The position numbers and the translations under genes were made by a program. A stretch of DNA of 64,000 nucleotides. It comes from Paenochrobactrum gallinarii (GTDB lineage Bacteria > Pseudomonadota > Alphaproteobacteria > Rhizobiales > Rhizobiaceae). Below the pieces are notes generated by a model. It saw only the letters and a list, made by a program, of their open reading frames with translations. It did no database searches and was not told the origin of the DNA. Shown here piece after piece: positions 27,037 through 37,369 of the stretch. Each line of letters opens with the position of its first letter. Positions within the stretch are counted from its first letter, which is position 1. The stretch lies in contig NZ_JACIIU010000002.1 of NCBI RefSeq assembly GCF_014205685.1, positions 62,001-126,000 on the forward strand, written 5' to 3'.

Positions 27037-27867
27037 TCATGACCATAAAGTCGCTTTGATGGCATGCCAGCTTTCCTGATCCGGCGCAACGATCAAACCG
27101 CCATCAACATGCTGCGGCAGATAACGGCTTCCATCAAAGCGCGCTGCATAGCCGCCAGCCTCGGTATGGATCAATGAACCGGCCAGATGATCCCAAGGCA
27201 TCAGTTTATTATAAACGGCAAAATGTGCATGGCCGTCAGCCAGCAAACGATATTCGTGCGCCGCACAGCGATATCCGATCTGCGACATGAATTTAGCCTG
27301 ATTGCCGGCAATTTTTGAGCGTAGCGGCTCCTCCATATATTGCCATGACACGGAGCCCAGCATCTGTGATACATCTTGCGCTGCTGCCACTTTAAGTGCG
27401 CGCCGACGGGCAGCTTGAACGTGATAAGCGCCACCACCGCGAACCGCCATGATGTAATCCTGCCCCATCGGGTCATAGATAATACCGGCAACAGTTTCAC
27501 CCTTTGCCAGCACCGACATCATCACGCCGAAAAGCGGAACACCTGAGGCGAAATTATAAGTTCCATCAACCGGATCAATGACAAAAGCCAGATCCGCATC
27601 ATGCAAACTTTCAAGATGTGCAGCACCTGCCGAGACAGCCTCTTCACCCAAGACGATTGCATCGGGAAATTTCTCGCTCAACACGCGGGTGATATATTTT
27701 TCCGCATTGATATCGGCTTCGGTCACAAGGTCATAGGCTGTGGTTTTTTGTTTGATATCACCGGCATCAAGCTTGCGGAAACGCGGCATAATTTCAGCCT
27801 TTGCGGCATCCGCCAAAACACCTGCTAACCAATCAATCTCATTCTCGTTAAACGTCACAGCCCTCAC
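27037..27867 (-). CDS. Inositol monophosphatase-family phosphatase
   Basis: A 276-residue Mg-dependent, lithium-sensitive-type phosphatase. Metal ligands lie in GEEA (74-77), DPVDGTYNF (98-106) and the C-terminal WDHLAGSLI. Possible substrates include inositol phosphates, histidinol phosphate (HisN type) and PAP; motifs alone do not decide. It starts five bases after the ttcA stop, so it is likely co-transcribed with it. Confidence 0.88.
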   Translation of the reverse strand: MRAVTFNENEIDWLAGVLADAAKAEIMPRFRKLDAGDIKQKTTAYDLVTEADINAEKYITRVLSEKFPDAIVLGEEAVSAGAAHLESLHDADLAFVIDPVDGTYNFASGVPLFGVMMSVLAKGETVAGIIYDPMGQDYIMAVRGGGAYHVQAARRRALKVAAAQDVSQMLGSVSWQYMEEPLRSKIAGNQAKFMSQIGYRCAAHEYRLLADGHAHFAVYNKLMPWDHLAGSLIHTEAGGYAARFDGSRYLPQHVDGGLIVAPDQESWHAIKATLWS

Positions 27868-27872
27868 CCTTT

Positions 27873-28751
27873 TTATTTATCCGAAGATATCATTAATCCT
27901 GCAAAATCAAACAAGTTACGATCCAGCATATGGCTTGGGCGAATATTACCCAATGCCCTGATCATCGTTTCTTTACGGCCCGGCATCCGCTTTTCAATAT
28001 CGGTCAGCATAACCTTCATCGCATTGCGCTGTAAGCCATCCTGCGAGCCGCACAAATCACACGGAATGATTGGAAACTGCATCAGATCGGCAAATTTGAC
28101 CAGATCTTCTTCTGCGACATAAGAGAACGGCCGCAGCACTTTCAAATCACCTTCATCATTGACAAGTTTCGGTGGCATCGAAGCCAGTCGGCCACCATGA
28201 AACAAGTTCATAAAGAAGGTTTCGAGAATATCTTCACGGTGATGGCCAAGCACCAATGCGCTGCAACCTTCTTCACGCGCCACACGGTAAAGATTGCCGC
28301 GGCGCAGACGTGAACAAAGCGCGCAATAGGTCTGGTTTTCAGGCACTTTATCGGTAACGATCGAATAGGTATCCTGATATTCAATCCGGTGCGCGATACC
28401 GTATTTATTTAAAAAATCCGGCAGAATATGTTTGGGGAAATTCGGTTGTCCCTGATCGAGATTGCAAGCCAGAATGTCAACAGGCAGCAGCCCGCGCCAT
28501 TTAAGCTCCAGCAACACCGCCAGAAGGGCATAAGAATCCTTACCGCCCGAAAGGCCGACCAGCCAGCGCTCACCCGGCGTTATCATGGAGAAATCATCCA
28601 AAGACTGCCGTGTCAGACGCAGCAATCTTTTGCGCAATTTGTTGAATTCGACTGTCGAGGGAATATCACGAAACAGCGGATGACATCCGTCTGCCGATAC
28701 ACCTTCATCGGTTAAATCTGTCTCGTTTATCAGGGTTTCAACGGCGCTCAT
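27873..28751 (-). CDS. ttcA: tRNA 2-thiocytidine biosynthesis protein TtcA
   Basis: An ATP-dependent [4Fe-4S] enzyme that makes 2-thiocytidine at tRNA position 32. It has 292 residues. The PP-loop SGGKDS is at 68-73, the CALC pair is at about 143-146, and a further CDLC lies near 230. I chose the ATG at 28749-28751 because AAGAGG sits six bases upstream. The longer frame starting at 28781 begins three bases after the T-run of the rpsD terminator and leaves no room for a ribosome site. Expression must come from read-through or a promoter inside the terminator. Confidence 0.88.
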   Translation of the reverse strand: MSAVETLINETDLTDEGVSADGCHPLFRDIPSTVEFNKLRKRLLRLTRQSLDDFSMITPGERWLVGLSGGKDSYALLAVLLELKWRGLLPVDILACNLDQGQPNFPKHILPDFLNKYGIAHRIEYQDTYSIVTDKVPENQTYCALCSRLRRGNLYRVAREEGCSALVLGHHREDILETFFMNLFHGGRLASMPPKLVNDEGDLKVLRPFSYVAEEDLVKFADLMQFPIIPCDLCGSQDGLQRNAMKVMLTDIEKRMPGRKETMIRALGNIRPSHMLDRNLFDFAGLMISSDK

Positions 28752-28783
28752 TTCCGGCCTCTTATTGTTCGCCACACTCATAC

Positions 28784-28823
28784 AAAAAAGCCGCCCGATG
28801 GTAAACCTTCGGGCGGCTTTTTT
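28784..28823 (-). terminator. rpsD intrinsic terminator
   Basis: AAGCCGCCCGA/TCGGGCGGCTT stem with A6 and T6 flanks and a ten-base loop, in the rpsD-ttcA gap. Confidence 0.93.
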
Positions 28824-28846
28824 AAGTTCTTAAATTCTAATTCAGA

Positions 28847-29464
28847 TTAACGTGAATAGAATTCGACAACCAGATTTGGTTCCATCTGAACTGCGTAAGG
28901 TACGTCAGCAAGAGTTGGAACACGTGAGAAGGTTGCAACCATCTTGTTGTGGTCAACTTCTACATAGTCAGGAACATCACGTTCAGCCAGCTGAACAGCT
29001 TCCAGAACAATGGTGAGCTGCTTTGACTTTTCGCGAACTTCAATCACGTCACCGGCTTTAGCGCGGTATGACTGAATGTTTACGCGACGGCCGTTTACGT
29101 TAACGTGACCGTGGTTGATGAACTGACGTGCAGCAAAAATTGTCGGAACAAATTTTGCACGGTAAACGATCGCATCCAGACGGGATTCCAGCAAGCCGAT
29201 GAGATTTTCACCGGTATCGCCTTTACGACGAGCGGCTTCTTCATAGGTTTTGCGGAACTGCTTTTCGGAGATATCACCGTAGAAGCCTTTGAGCTTCTGC
29301 TTGGCGCGCAGCTGTACGCCGTAGTCAGACAGCTTGCCCTTACGGCGCTGACCGTGCTGACCTGGGCCGTATTCACGACGGTTTACAGGGGATTTAGGAC
29401 GACCCCAGATGTTCTCGCCGAGACGACGGTCAATTTTATACTTGGAAGCTTCGCGCTTACTCAT
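28847..29464 (-). CDS. rpsD: 30S ribosomal protein S4
   Basis: A 205-residue small-subunit assembly protein that binds 16S rRNA directly. It begins [20 protein letters not shown]. An S4 domain in the middle ([20 protein letters not shown], with [12 protein letters not shown] following) is clear. It is monocistronic here, as in other Rhizobiales where it lies outside the alpha operon, with its own promoter and terminator. Confidence 0.98.
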   Translation of the reverse strand: MSKREASKYKIDRRLGENIWGRPKSPVNRREYGPGQHGQRRKGKLSDYGVQLRAKQKLKGFYGDISEKQFRKTYEEAARRKGDTGENLIGLLESRLDAIVYRAKFVPTIFAARQFINHGHVNVNGRRVNIQSYRAKAGDVIEVREKSKQLTIVLEAVQLAERDVPDYVEVDHNKMVATFSRVPTLADVPYAVQMEPNLVVEFYSR

Positions 29465-29836
29465 CGCATTTCCTTTAACATAAACAAAGTGATATCCGCT
29501 TTGACACGTGATACCAATTCAGGAAACGCGCCCTCCTCTGTTTTTGAATTTCAAAAACTGACAGGACAAAGCGCGCAAGCAATGCGTCTTTATCCACGGG
29601 ACACGTTGTGAAACACGAGAATCCGAGATACTCATGTTGAGCGGGCTTTTAGTCTTGATAGGGCTGGTTTGTCAAGGTGACACTGAATTATCTTCAACCT
29701 TAACTGCCGTGCTTATTGGCTAAGCTAATCCAACCCATGTGGCAAGCCTCTGGCCACGACTTAAAAAAAGCACAATTTGCGCTCTCACTACAAGGGTATT
29801 TAATGTATATTCTCATTAACGATAAGGGTTTTCTCG
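29465..29836. other. Intergenic rpsD / secreted-protein region (372 bp)
   Basis: No gene seen. It contains the rpsD promoter (29646-29675), giving a leader of roughly 175 bases. A TTTTTGA/TCAAAAA hairpin near 29539-29555 lies within that leader and might take part in S4 autoregulation, which is known in other bacteria. Confidence 0.45.
29646..29675 (-). promoter_or_regulatory. Sigma-70-type promoter of rpsD
   Basis: On the minus strand TTGACA (29670-29675) and TAAAAG (29646-29651) with an 18-base spacer. This is the best consensus -35 in the region. Confidence 0.7.
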
Positions 29837-30217
29837 ATGAATAAACAGCAGATTATTCTTTGCTTAAGCTTCTCTGTTTTTTTCAGCACTGCCGCACTGG
29901 CGGCACCACCTCCTAAAAAATCCGCCGATTTTAACGGTAACTATACCACACTGACACAAGATCAAAAAGCGCCGCCACAGATAGCTACATGTATTGCAAC
30001 CGGCTATGATCTCGTGAAAAAAGATAAGAAGTTCGACCGCCTCGGCTTTACCCAAGACGGCATCAGCAAGGCCAAAGTGAAAAAGGCTGAATCATCCGCT
30101 GAAGAACTGACAGTTCACGGTCAGGCACGCCACCGCAAATCCGGCCAATGGCAGGATATTTCACTGCATTGCAGCTTGAAAAATGGCGCAATTAAAAGCA
30201 TCAGCATAGGCAAATAA
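29837..30217 (+). CDS. Unrecognised small secreted protein
   Basis: 126 residues starting MNKQQIILCLSFSVFFSTAA, with a clear signal peptide cut near LAAPPPKKS. The mature part of about 103 residues is Lys-rich and basic, with two Cys (CIATGYDL and LHCSLKNG) that could form one disulfide. It ends soon after the second Cys. I do not recognise a family. The layout (one disulfide, Trp near the C-terminal Cys) suggests a small periplasmic beta protein. AAGGG lies upstream, and a strong bidirectional terminator follows. Confidence 0.75.
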   Translation: MNKQQIILCLSFSVFFSTAALAAPPPKKSADFNGNYTTLTQDQKAPPQIATCIATGYDLVKKDKKFDRLGFTQDGISKAKVKKAESSAEELTVHGQARHRKSGQWQDISLHCSLKNGAIKSISIGK

Positions 30218-30228
30218 AGCCGGACACA

Positions 30229-30266
30229 AAAAATAAGGCCGGAGTTTTTGCTCCGGCCTTATTTTT
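30229..30266 (+). terminator. Bidirectional intrinsic terminator
   Basis: AATAAGGCCGGAG pairs with CTCCGGCCTTATT around TTTTTG, with A and T runs on both sides. It serves the secreted-protein gene and the convergent L,D-transpeptidase gene, whose stop lies inside it. Confidence 0.92.
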
Positions 30267-32223
30267 AAGCGCTTACATCCTGACGGCTGGCGCTGGTTTT
30301 ATTAAAAGCTTTTTCCAAGCCTTCATCACGCCCATATACATCATCATAATAGCGAATATGACCGCTTGCCTCATCCAGCCACGCCGTAAAATAAGCCACA
30401 TAGACCGGCATTGGCTCCGGCACCTTGATGCCCCGTTCATTCTTGCCGAAATATGGCTTCAGGTCCTCAGCGCTTTTGCCCAACACTGCGGCAGCCATAT
30501 CGCGTGGACGTTCCAAACGAATACAACCATGGCTAAGCGCACGCATGTCGCGTTTGAAGTAAGATTTTGCAGGCGTGTCATGCATGTAAATGTCATGACT
30601 GTTCGGGAATAATATCTTCAACTCACCCAATGAATTATCAAGGCTTGGTTTTTGCCGGATTCCCACATGTGTTTTGCCTGCCGCAACGCTTGACCAATTG
30701 ATGCTGGAAGCCGGAACGACTTTACCATCCTTATAGACTTCATAACCATTGCGCGAGAGATAGCTGCTGTCACGCATGATTTTAGGCAGCATTTCATTGA
30801 CGATGATTGAACGCGGCACCCCCCATGACGGGTTAAACACCACGGTTTGAATTTTATTATAGAAGAAATAGGTCTGATTGGCACGTGAACCGATGACGAT
30901 ATTCATCGCCTGCGTTTCCTCACCCTTATCATAAAAATAAGCGCGATAAGCCGGCTGATTGATGAAGGCATAACGATCACCAAATTCATGCGGCAACCAG
31001 CGCAGGCGTTCCATCGAATAAATCAGACGGTCACGTTTAACTGAGGTCAGCTCACCTTGAAGCGCGGCAACAGTGCTACGGCCAATAACTCCATCCGGCG
31101 TATTGCCGGTCAGGCTTTGATAATCTTTAATTGCCGCAACGAGTTCCGGCTCATATTTGTCACTTTGCGCATATTGCAACAAAATTTCCTGATGTGAGTT
31201 CAGATAGCTCGCTGGTCCTTTCTTAAGCAGAACAGCAATGACGTTGCGTAACTCGCTATTTTCCTGTCCAGGCTTAATCAGCACATCGCTGGCAATGCGG
31301 ATTTCTTGGCTTTCCGGTGTCAGTTTACCAAGCTCGGTTTTAAGCGCCTGATACCATTTGCTCTGCGGTTGGAAATTAGCGAGATAATCAGCCGCATCAG
31401 CCTGATCGCTTAAAGCCGCAAGAACTTCAGCGGGCAGCACACGACCGCGCGGCAGATCGTGATAACCGCTCAAGCGATTGGCAACAATGCGCCCCTCACC
31501 GGCATCGATTGCATAGCGCAACGCACGGGCAGACATCATCAGTTCAAAGTTAAGCAGTTTTTGTAAGCGCTTTTCTTCACCATCTTCAACCGTCAGGCCG
31601 ATTTCTTCAACCGCATAGTCTTTCGGGTTCAAGCCGTCTTCATCAGCATTATCAAAAAATGCCAAGAGTTTTTCAGCGCGTGCTGTCGCGCCATTTTCAT
31701 CCACCCAAAGCAAGCGTTGCTGCTTGATATAAAAATCAGCAACAGCTTCAGCAATCGGCTTTTCCGCCATGATACGTGTGGTTGCAAAATAACTCTTCAA
31801 CTCACTATAGAGCTTATCTTCTGCGACAGGCGTTGCATCGGTTTCCACTTCGCTGGCAGGCGCCACCAAAGCCACATCAGCCGCCGCACTTGTTACCGGT
31901 TCATCAATCTTTGAAAAATCGATGCGAACAAGTTTATCGGCTCTGTAATCATAAACCTGCGGACCTGACACTTTCACCGCTTTGACCGGAGCGGCAGTCG
32001 GTGTTGCCGGCCTGGCCGCCTTTGCGACCGGCGCCTGTGACGCTGGCTGAACCGTCTCTACTGCTGGCGCCTTTTTCTTTTGGAAAAGCTCCATCAAAGT
32101 GCTGGCAGCCTGCACTTGCGAAGCCGCCAAAGATGCGCCCACAATGACCCCCGCCAGCAATCCGGCTTTTGTTACGGATTGCTTCAGATAGATTTTCTGT
32201 CGGGAATAGTTCTTCATCATCAA
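30265..32223 (-). CDS. L,D-transpeptidase, YcbB/LdtD-like
   Basis: A 652-residue periplasmic enzyme forming 3-3 peptidoglycan cross-links, which are common in Rhizobiales walls. The signal region (residues 1-40) ends at VQAAS, followed by an Ala/Pro/Val linker to about 90. A scaffold domain follows, then a PG_binding_1 motif (IKDYQSLTGNTPDGVIG, about 365-381). The YkuD catalytic domain follows with His548 (MHDTP) and the nucleophile Cys567 in SHGCIR. Three Met codons at the start leave the exact first residue open. Confidence 0.92.
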   Translation of the reverse strand: MMMKNYSRQKIYLKQSVTKAGLLAGVIVGASLAASQVQAASTLMELFQKKKAPAVETVQPASQAPVAKAARPATPTAAPVKAVKVSGPQVYDYRADKLVRIDFSKIDEPVTSAAADVALVAPASEVETDATPVAEDKLYSELKSYFATTRIMAEKPIAEAVADFYIKQQRLLWVDENGATARAEKLLAFFDNADEDGLNPKDYAVEEIGLTVEDGEEKRLQKLLNFELMMSARALRYAIDAGEGRIVANRLSGYHDLPRGRVLPAEVLAALSDQADAADYLANFQPQSKWYQALKTELGKLTPESQEIRIASDVLIKPGQENSELRNVIAVLLKKGPASYLNSHQEILLQYAQSDKYEPELVAAIKDYQSLTGNTPDGVIGRSTVAALQGELTSVKRDRLIYSMERLRWLPHEFGDRYAFINQPAYRAYFYDKGEETQAMNIVIGSRANQTYFFYNKIQTVVFNPSWGVPRSIIVNEMLPKIMRDSSYLSRNGYEVYKDGKVVPASSINWSSVAAGKTHVGIRQKPSLDNSLGELKILFPNSHDIYMHDTPAKSYFKRDMRALSHGCIRLERPRDMAAAVLGKSAEDLKPYFGKNERGIKVPEPMPVYVAYFTAWLDEASGHIRYYDDVYGRDEGLEKAFNKTSASRQDVSA

Positions 32224-32466
32224 ATGCCTGCCTGTTTCATCATATTTTCCAGCGCAACACTGTCAGTTCTTCATCAGCAAATTATGCCTGAGCCAGTGTA
32301 GAAAGATTTAACAGAAGCTTCTCAACAATAAATATATTAGCAAGTTTCTGTTCACTTATCCGTATAGGCGCAATCTGCCGCAGTGGATTATTTGGCATGA
32401 CGGGCTAAAAGCGGAGCATATTGCAAAGCCTCAATGTTTAGTCATGAGGCGCATAAGGTGAGGTAT

Positions 32467-34089
32467 ATGATGGCTGAGTTAAGCGCCGCCGATCTTTTTC
32501 CGCTCGGTGAAGACAAAACTGAATATCGCAAACTGACATCTGATTATGTTTCGGTCGAAACATTTAAGGATCAGGAAATCCTGACCGTTGAAGAAGAAGG
32601 CTTGCGCCTTTTGTCAGAAGCCGCATTTTCAGACATCAACCATCTGCTGCGCCCGAGCCACCTCAAACAGCTGGCCAATATTCTGGAAGATCCGGAAGCC
32701 ACCGATAACGACCGTTTCGTGGCTTATGATCTTTTGAAAAACGCCAATATTGCTGCGGGCGGCATTTTGCCAATGTGTCAGGATACCGGCACGGCAATCA
32801 TTATGGGTAAAAAAGGCCGTCGCGTCTGGACAGAGGGCGGCGATGCCGATGCTTTGGGCGCCGGTGTTTTGGATGCCTATAACAAGAAAAATCTGCGCTA
32901 CTCCCAGCTTGCGCCGATTTCGATGTTTGAAGAAAAAAACACCAAGAACAATCTGCCGGCACAGATTGATATTTATCAGGAAGGTGAGGACGCCTATAAA
33001 TTCCTGTTTGTCGCTAAAGGCGGCGGTTCGGCCAACAAAACATTCCTGTTTCAGGGCACACCATCGCTACTCACCCATGACCGGATGATCGAGTTTCTGA
33101 AAGAGAAAATCCTGACACTCGGCACCGCGGCCTGCCCGCCTTACCATCTGGCGATTGTTATCGGCGGCACCTCTGCTGAGATGAACCTGAAAACCGTAAA
33201 GCTTGCCTCCACGCGTTATCTGGACGAATTGCCAACTGAAGGCTCCGAAACCGGCCACGCTTTCCGCGATCTGGAAATGGAAAAAGAAATCCATAAGCTG
33301 ACCCAGTCGCTTGGTGTGGGCGCGCAGTTCGGCGGCAAATATTTCTGCCATGATGTGCGCGTTATCCGCCTGCCACGCCACGGCGCATCATTGCCGATCG
33401 GCCTTGGCGTTTCCTGCTCGGCTGACCGTCAGGCAAAAGCTAAAATCACCAAGGAAGGCATCTTCCTTGAGCAGCTGGAAACCAATCCGGCACAGTATAT
33501 GCCTGAAATTGATGAGGAAAAGCTTTCCTCCCATGTGGTGAAGATCGACCTTAATCAGCCGATGGATCAAATTCTTAAAGAATTATCGAAACATCCTGTA
33601 AAGACACAGCTTTCCCTGTCCGGCTCAATCATTGTGGCACGCGATCTGGCCCATGCTAAAATCCGTGAACGGTTGGAAAACGGTGACAGCATGCCGGAAT
33701 ATTTCAAAAACCATCCGATCTATTATGCAGGTCCGGCCAAGACCCCGACCGGCTATGCCTCCGGCTCCTTTGGCCCGACCACGGCAGGACGTATGGACTC
33801 TTATGTTGACCAGTTCCAGTCTTTTGGCGGTTCAATGGTCATGCTTGCTAAGGGCAACCGCTCCCGTCAGGTACGTGATGCCTGCGGTAAACATGGCGGC
33901 TTCTACCTTGGCTCCATCGGCGGCCCTGCTGCTCGTCTGGCTCAAGACTGCATCAAAAAAGTCGAAGTGGTTGAATATCCGGAACTTGGTATGGAAGCCA
34001 TCTGGCGCATTGAGGTTGTCGACTTCCCTGCTTTCATCGTCATTGATGACAAGGGCAACGACTTCTTTAAAGAGCTGAACCTCAGCTAA
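32467..34089 (+). CDS. Class I fumarate hydratase (iron-sulfur)
   Basis: Interconverts fumarate and malate in the TCA cycle using an oxygen-sensitive [4Fe-4S] cluster. It has about 540 residues. The N-terminal catalytic domain has MCQDTGTA and ACPPYH cysteines, and the third ligand lies in the RDACGKHGG region or the preceding domain. The C-terminal beta domain has [11 protein letters not shown] and LGSIGGPAA. Adjacent ATGs at 32467 and 32470 follow AAGGTGAGG. A longer frame from 32434 is less likely. It is of the single-chain FumA/B type. A terminator follows. Confidence 0.94.
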   Translation: MMAELSAADLFPLGEDKTEYRKLTSDYVSVETFKDQEILTVEEEGLRLLSEAAFSDINHLLRPSHLKQLANILEDPEATDNDRFVAYDLLKNANIAAGGILPMCQDTGTAIIMGKKGRRVWTEGGDADALGAGVLDAYNKKNLRYSQLAPISMFEEKNTKNNLPAQIDIYQEGEDAYKFLFVAKGGGSANKTFLFQGTPSLLTHDRMIEFLKEKILTLGTAACPPYHLAIVIGGTSAEMNLKTVKLASTRYLDELPTEGSETGHAFRDLEMEKEIHKLTQSLGVGAQFGGKYFCHDVRVIRLPRHGASLPIGLGVSCSADRQAKAKITKEGIFLEQLETNPAQYMPEIDEEKLSSHVVKIDLNQPMDQILKELSKHPVKTQLSLSGSIIVARDLAHAKIRERLENGDSMPEYFKNHPIYYAGPAKTPTGYASGSFGPTTAGRMDSYVDQFQSFGGSMVMLAKGNRSRQVRDACGKHGGFYLGSIGGPAARLAQDCIKKVEVVEYPELGMEAIWRIEVVDFPAFIVIDDKGNDFFKELNLS

Positions 34090-34109
34090 TATTTTTATAA
34101 AACAGCATC

Positions 34110-34141
34110 AAAAAAGCCGGAAAGAAATTTCCGGCTTTTTT
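34110..34141 (+). terminator. Intrinsic terminator after fumarase
   Basis: AAGCCGGAAA/TTTCCGGCTT stem with A and T runs. It is shared with the convergent DUF971 gene. Confidence 0.92.
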
Positions 34142-34143
34142 CA

Positions 34144-34512
34144 TTAAAATCGGGAATCGCGTGACAAGCCCTTTTCTGCCAATTCAGCCAGATAGGCCTG
34201 CCAAAGAGCATCATGCTCGGCACCCAGCTTGTGCAGATAGTTCCACGTAAACAAGCCGCTATCATGCCTGTCATCAAAGACAATACGCACAGCATAATTA
34301 CCAATCGGCTCAATCCGGCTGATCGTTACATTGCGCTTGCCACCAATGGTTTTGCGTTGTTCCGGCGTATGTCCCTGCACTTCTGCCGAAGGCGATAAAA
34401 CCCGCAACATTTCTGCACGAAGCACATAAGAACTGCCATTATCAAAGCTAATGTTCAACTCTGTGCGGTCTTGTGAAACCCGCAACTCCACCGGCCAGAT
34501 ATCACTCACCAA
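34144..34512 (-). CDS. DUF971-family protein (gamma-butyrobetaine hydroxylase N-terminal-like)
   Basis: A 122-residue protein with the DUF971 core: WPVELRVS at the start, LRAEMLRVLSPSAEVQGHTP, and the late FTWNYLHKLG segment. In eukaryotes the fold forms the zinc-binding N-terminal domain of gamma-butyrobetaine hydroxylase; bacterial stand-alone versions have no established function. In Rhizobiales it often sits next to molybdenum-cofactor genes, as here: moaA starts divergently 168 bases away. Confidence 0.87.
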   Translation of the reverse strand: MVSDIWPVELRVSQDRTELNISFDNGSSYVLRAEMLRVLSPSAEVQGHTPEQRKTIGGKRNVTISRIEPIGNYAVRIVFDDRHDSGLFTWNYLHKLGAEHDALWQAYLAELAEKGLSRDSRF

Positions 34513-34679
34513 ACTGCTCCTTTAATGCCCTTGCTCGTGCGTCAAGATTTACGCGCAATTTTAATCAATCACAAGGCAATAGCACTCGCCTGAGATAAGT
34601 CACGATCAAACCATTTTGACTGCTGGACAGCGAAGCTTAGAAGCCTTATCTCTGGATATGAGGGCGAAGCATAATAATA

Positions 34680-35726
34680 ATGAGCTTTTCAATGCAGGAC
34701 GTGAAAAATACAGCTGATCTTGAGCCTTATGCGCCAATGATTGATCCGTTTGAGCGGGTCATCAATTACCTGCGCGTTTCGGTGACAGACAGATGTGATT
34801 TCCGCTGCACATATTGCATGGCAGAACATATGACCTTTCTGCCACGCAAAGACCTGCTCTCGCTGGAAGAATTAGACCGTCTTTGCAGCACATTTATCGC
34901 CAAAGGCGTCAAAAAACTAAGGCTTACCGGCGGTGAACCTTTGATGCGTAAAAACATCATGCATCTTATTCGTGAGCTTTCCCGCCATCTAGCAAGCGGC
35001 GCACTGGAAGAGCTGACCCTTACCACCAATGGCTCACAATTGTCGCGTTTTGCACGAGAATTGAAAGAATGCGGCGTCCAGCGCATCAATGTTTCCATCG
35101 ACACACTCGACCATGATAAGTTTCAGCAGATCACCCGCTGGGGCAAGCTTGAGCAGGTGCTTAACGGCATTAATGCAGCCCTTGAAGCCGGACTTCACGT
35201 CAAGCTCAACACGGTGGCACTCAAAAATTTCAACGAGTTTGAAATTCCATCCATGCTTCAATGGGCACATGCACGCGGCATGGATATGACACTGATTGAA
35301 ACCATGCCGCTCGGCGAGATTGATATTGATCGCACCGATCAATATCTGCCGCTCTCCAAGGTCCGGCAAAACCTGCAATCGGAATTTACGCTTACACCGC
35401 TAAACTACCGCACAGGCGGCCCTGCACGCTATTACAAGATTGCGGAAACCGGCGGAAAACTTGGTTTTATTACCCCGCTGACCCATAATTTCTGCGAAAG
35501 CTGCAATCGCGTGCGCATTACCTGCACCGGCACGCTTTTCATGTGTTTAGGCCAGGAAGATGCAGCTGATTTGCGTGAGCCGCTTCGCGCATCCGAAAGC
35601 AATGCACTTCTCAGCCGCACCATCGACGAAGCGATTTCACGAAAGCCTAAAGGTCATGATTTTATCATCGACCGGCGTGACCAGCGCCCTGCACTACCCA
35701 GACATATGAGCATGACCGGCGGATGA
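34680..35726 (+). CDS. moaA: GTP 3',8-cyclase MoaA
   Basis: A 348-residue radical SAM enzyme that starts molybdopterin synthesis from GTP. The N-terminal cluster motif CDFRCTYC has Cys 39, 43 and 46. TGGEPLM binds SAM. A C-terminal cluster motif is [18 protein letters not shown]. The C-terminus ends in the essential Gly-Gly (SMTGG). It is first in a same-strand group with an EamA transporter, mobA and mobB. The 167-bp upstream gap shows a duplicated GCGAAGC but no recognisable molybdenum-cofactor riboswitch. Confidence 0.96.
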   Translation: MSFSMQDVKNTADLEPYAPMIDPFERVINYLRVSVTDRCDFRCTYCMAEHMTFLPRKDLLSLEELDRLCSTFIAKGVKKLRLTGGEPLMRKNIMHLIRELSRHLASGALEELTLTTNGSQLSRFARELKECGVQRINVSIDTLDHDKFQQITRWGKLEQVLNGINAALEAGLHVKLNTVALKNFNEFEIPSMLQWAHARGMDMTLIETMPLGEIDIDRTDQYLPLSKVRQNLQSEFTLTPLNYRTGGPARYYKIAETGGKLGFITPLTHNFCESCNRVRITCTGTLFMCLGQEDAADLREPLRASESNALLSRTIDEAISRKPKGHDFIIDRRDQRPALPRHMSMTGG

Positions 35727-35798
35727 GTTTCGCGCCGACCTTATTAAATTCTTGCTTTTTTCAACACTCATAACAACAATAAGAATGAAAGCCTTGCC

Positions 35799-36722
35799 GT
35801 GGTAAACTCTGCCAATTTGCGCGCCGGTATGTATATGATGATTGCGATGGGATTATTCACCATCGGCGACAGTATCACCAAAATGTTGGCACAAGAGATG
35901 AACGGCGGCCAATATATGCTGGTGCGCGGTCTTTTTGCTACCGCCATTATCACCACATTGGCATGGTATCAGGGCAGCTTACGCAAAATCGGCTTTAACG
36001 CGATGGTGGCCTTACGTGTTGTCGCCGAAGTCGTTGCGGCGATTACCTATATTTATGTGCTCAAATTTGTCTCGCAGGCTTTTGCTTCCTCCATCTTTCA
36101 GGCAGTGCCACTATTTGTGACCATCGGCGCGGCGGTGTTTTTACGCGAGCATGTCGGCTGGCGTCGCTGGACATGTATTCTCATTGGTCTTGTCGGCGTA
36201 TTGATTATTATTCGGCCGGGCGGCAATGAAATTGCCGGCCTCACCAGTATCGGGCTTTTGCTCTTAAGCGTTTTGGCCGCTGCTGTGCGCGATATTGCAA
36301 CGCGCCGCGTGCCGGATACGGTACCAACGCTTTATCTCTCAACCCTTACAACCGTTGCCACCACTATGATAGGAGCTGCCATCATCATGCCAATGGGCGG
36401 CTGGACACCTTTAACTATAAATAGTGTCTTCCTCTGCATTATTGCCGCTGTTTTGCTGCTAATTGGCTATAGCTTCATCATCATGGCCATGCGTCAGGGC
36501 GAAATCTCTTTTGTTTCCCCTTTCCGTTACACCAGTCTGCTATGGGCAATCATTCTCAGCACCGTCATTTTCCGTGAGCCACCTGACCTTTGGACAATTA
36601 TCGGCGCGCTGATTGTGGTGAGCAGTGGTGTCTATATGATCTACCGTGAAAGCGTGTTGAACAAACGTGCCGAACAACGCAGCACCCTTGCCTCAATTCC
36701 AACGGGGATCGACCCTTCATGA
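35799..36722 (+). CDS. EamA-family (DMT) transporter between moaA and mobA
   Basis: A 307-residue membrane protein with ten hydrophobic segments in two EamA repeats. The start is GTG at 35799 (MVNSANLRAGMYMM); an ATG ten codons in is the alternative. The stop overlaps the mobA start as ATGA, so translation with mobA is coupled. The substrate is unknown. The placement inside a molybdenum-cofactor operon may be incidental. Confidence 0.85.
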   Translation: MVNSANLRAGMYMMIAMGLFTIGDSITKMLAQEMNGGQYMLVRGLFATAIITTLAWYQGSLRKIGFNAMVALRVVAEVVAAITYIYVLKFVSQAFASSIFQAVPLFVTIGAAVFLREHVGWRRWTCILIGLVGVLIIIRPGGNEIAGLTSIGLLLLSVLAAAVRDIATRRVPDTVPTLYLSTLTTVATTMIGAAIIMPMGGWTPLTINSVFLCIIAAVLLLIGYSFIIMAMRQGEISFVSPFRYTSLLWAIILSTVIFREPPDLWTIIGALIVVSSGVYMIYRESVLNKRAEQRSTLASIPTGIDPS

Positions 36723-37369
36723 AGGACATTAAAGCCCGTCATATACCGGTGGTCATTCTTGCCGGTGGCCGCTCAAGCCGTATGCAAGCCGAAGGGCTGT
36801 CGGGAGATAAATATCTGCATTTGCTGGATGATAAGCCAGTAATTGCCCATTTGATCGAGCGTTTACAATTACAAGCCGATCATATCGCCTTAAACAGCAA
36901 TCAGGTTCAAAGCGTTTTATCGCGCTTTGCTTTGCCGGTTATTGCAGACCAGTTTGCCTATAATTCCGGCCCCCTTACCGGGATTCTCACCGCAATGCGT
37001 TATGCAAAAGAGCAAGCTTTTGTTGTAACCGCTGCGGCAGACACGCCTTTCATTCCAAGTGATCTGCTAGAAGCACTATTCAACCGGCAACAAGCCATCC
37101 AAAGCGATGTGGTCTTTGCCGCATCGAATGGCGCAACACACCCGACTTTTGGCTTGTGGCGCACTCATCTGGCAGAAAAACTATCCACTTGGCTCGCCCA
37201 GGGTCATAAGCCAAGCGTCATTAGTTTTGCCGCAACCATCAAACAAAGCACGGTCGATTTTCCGTTTGGCACCCTGTCAAACGGCAGCAGTTATGATCCG
37301 TTTTTCAATATTAATGAACCGTCCGATCTCATCCTCGCCCGCCAATTACTAAAGCAACTGACAATATGA
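36719..37369 (+). CDS. mobA: Molybdenum cofactor guanylyltransferase MobA
   Basis: A 216-residue nucleotidyltransferase that attaches GMP to molybdopterin to make the guanine-dinucleotide cofactor. The Rossmann-like GTP site reads VVILAGGRSSRMQAE. NSGPLTGILTAM and AADTPFIP are the other family motifs. It overlaps the EamA gene upstream and mobB downstream, each by four bases. Confidence 0.94.
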   Translation: MKDIKARHIPVVILAGGRSSRMQAEGLSGDKYLHLLDDKPVIAHLIERLQLQADHIALNSNQVQSVLSRFALPVIADQFAYNSGPLTGILTAMRYAKEQAFVVTAAADTPFIPSDLLEALFNRQQAIQSDVVFAASNGATHPTFGLWRTHLAEKLSTWLAQGHKPSVISFAATIKQSTVDFPFGTLSNGSSYDPFFNINEPSDLILARQLLKQLTI

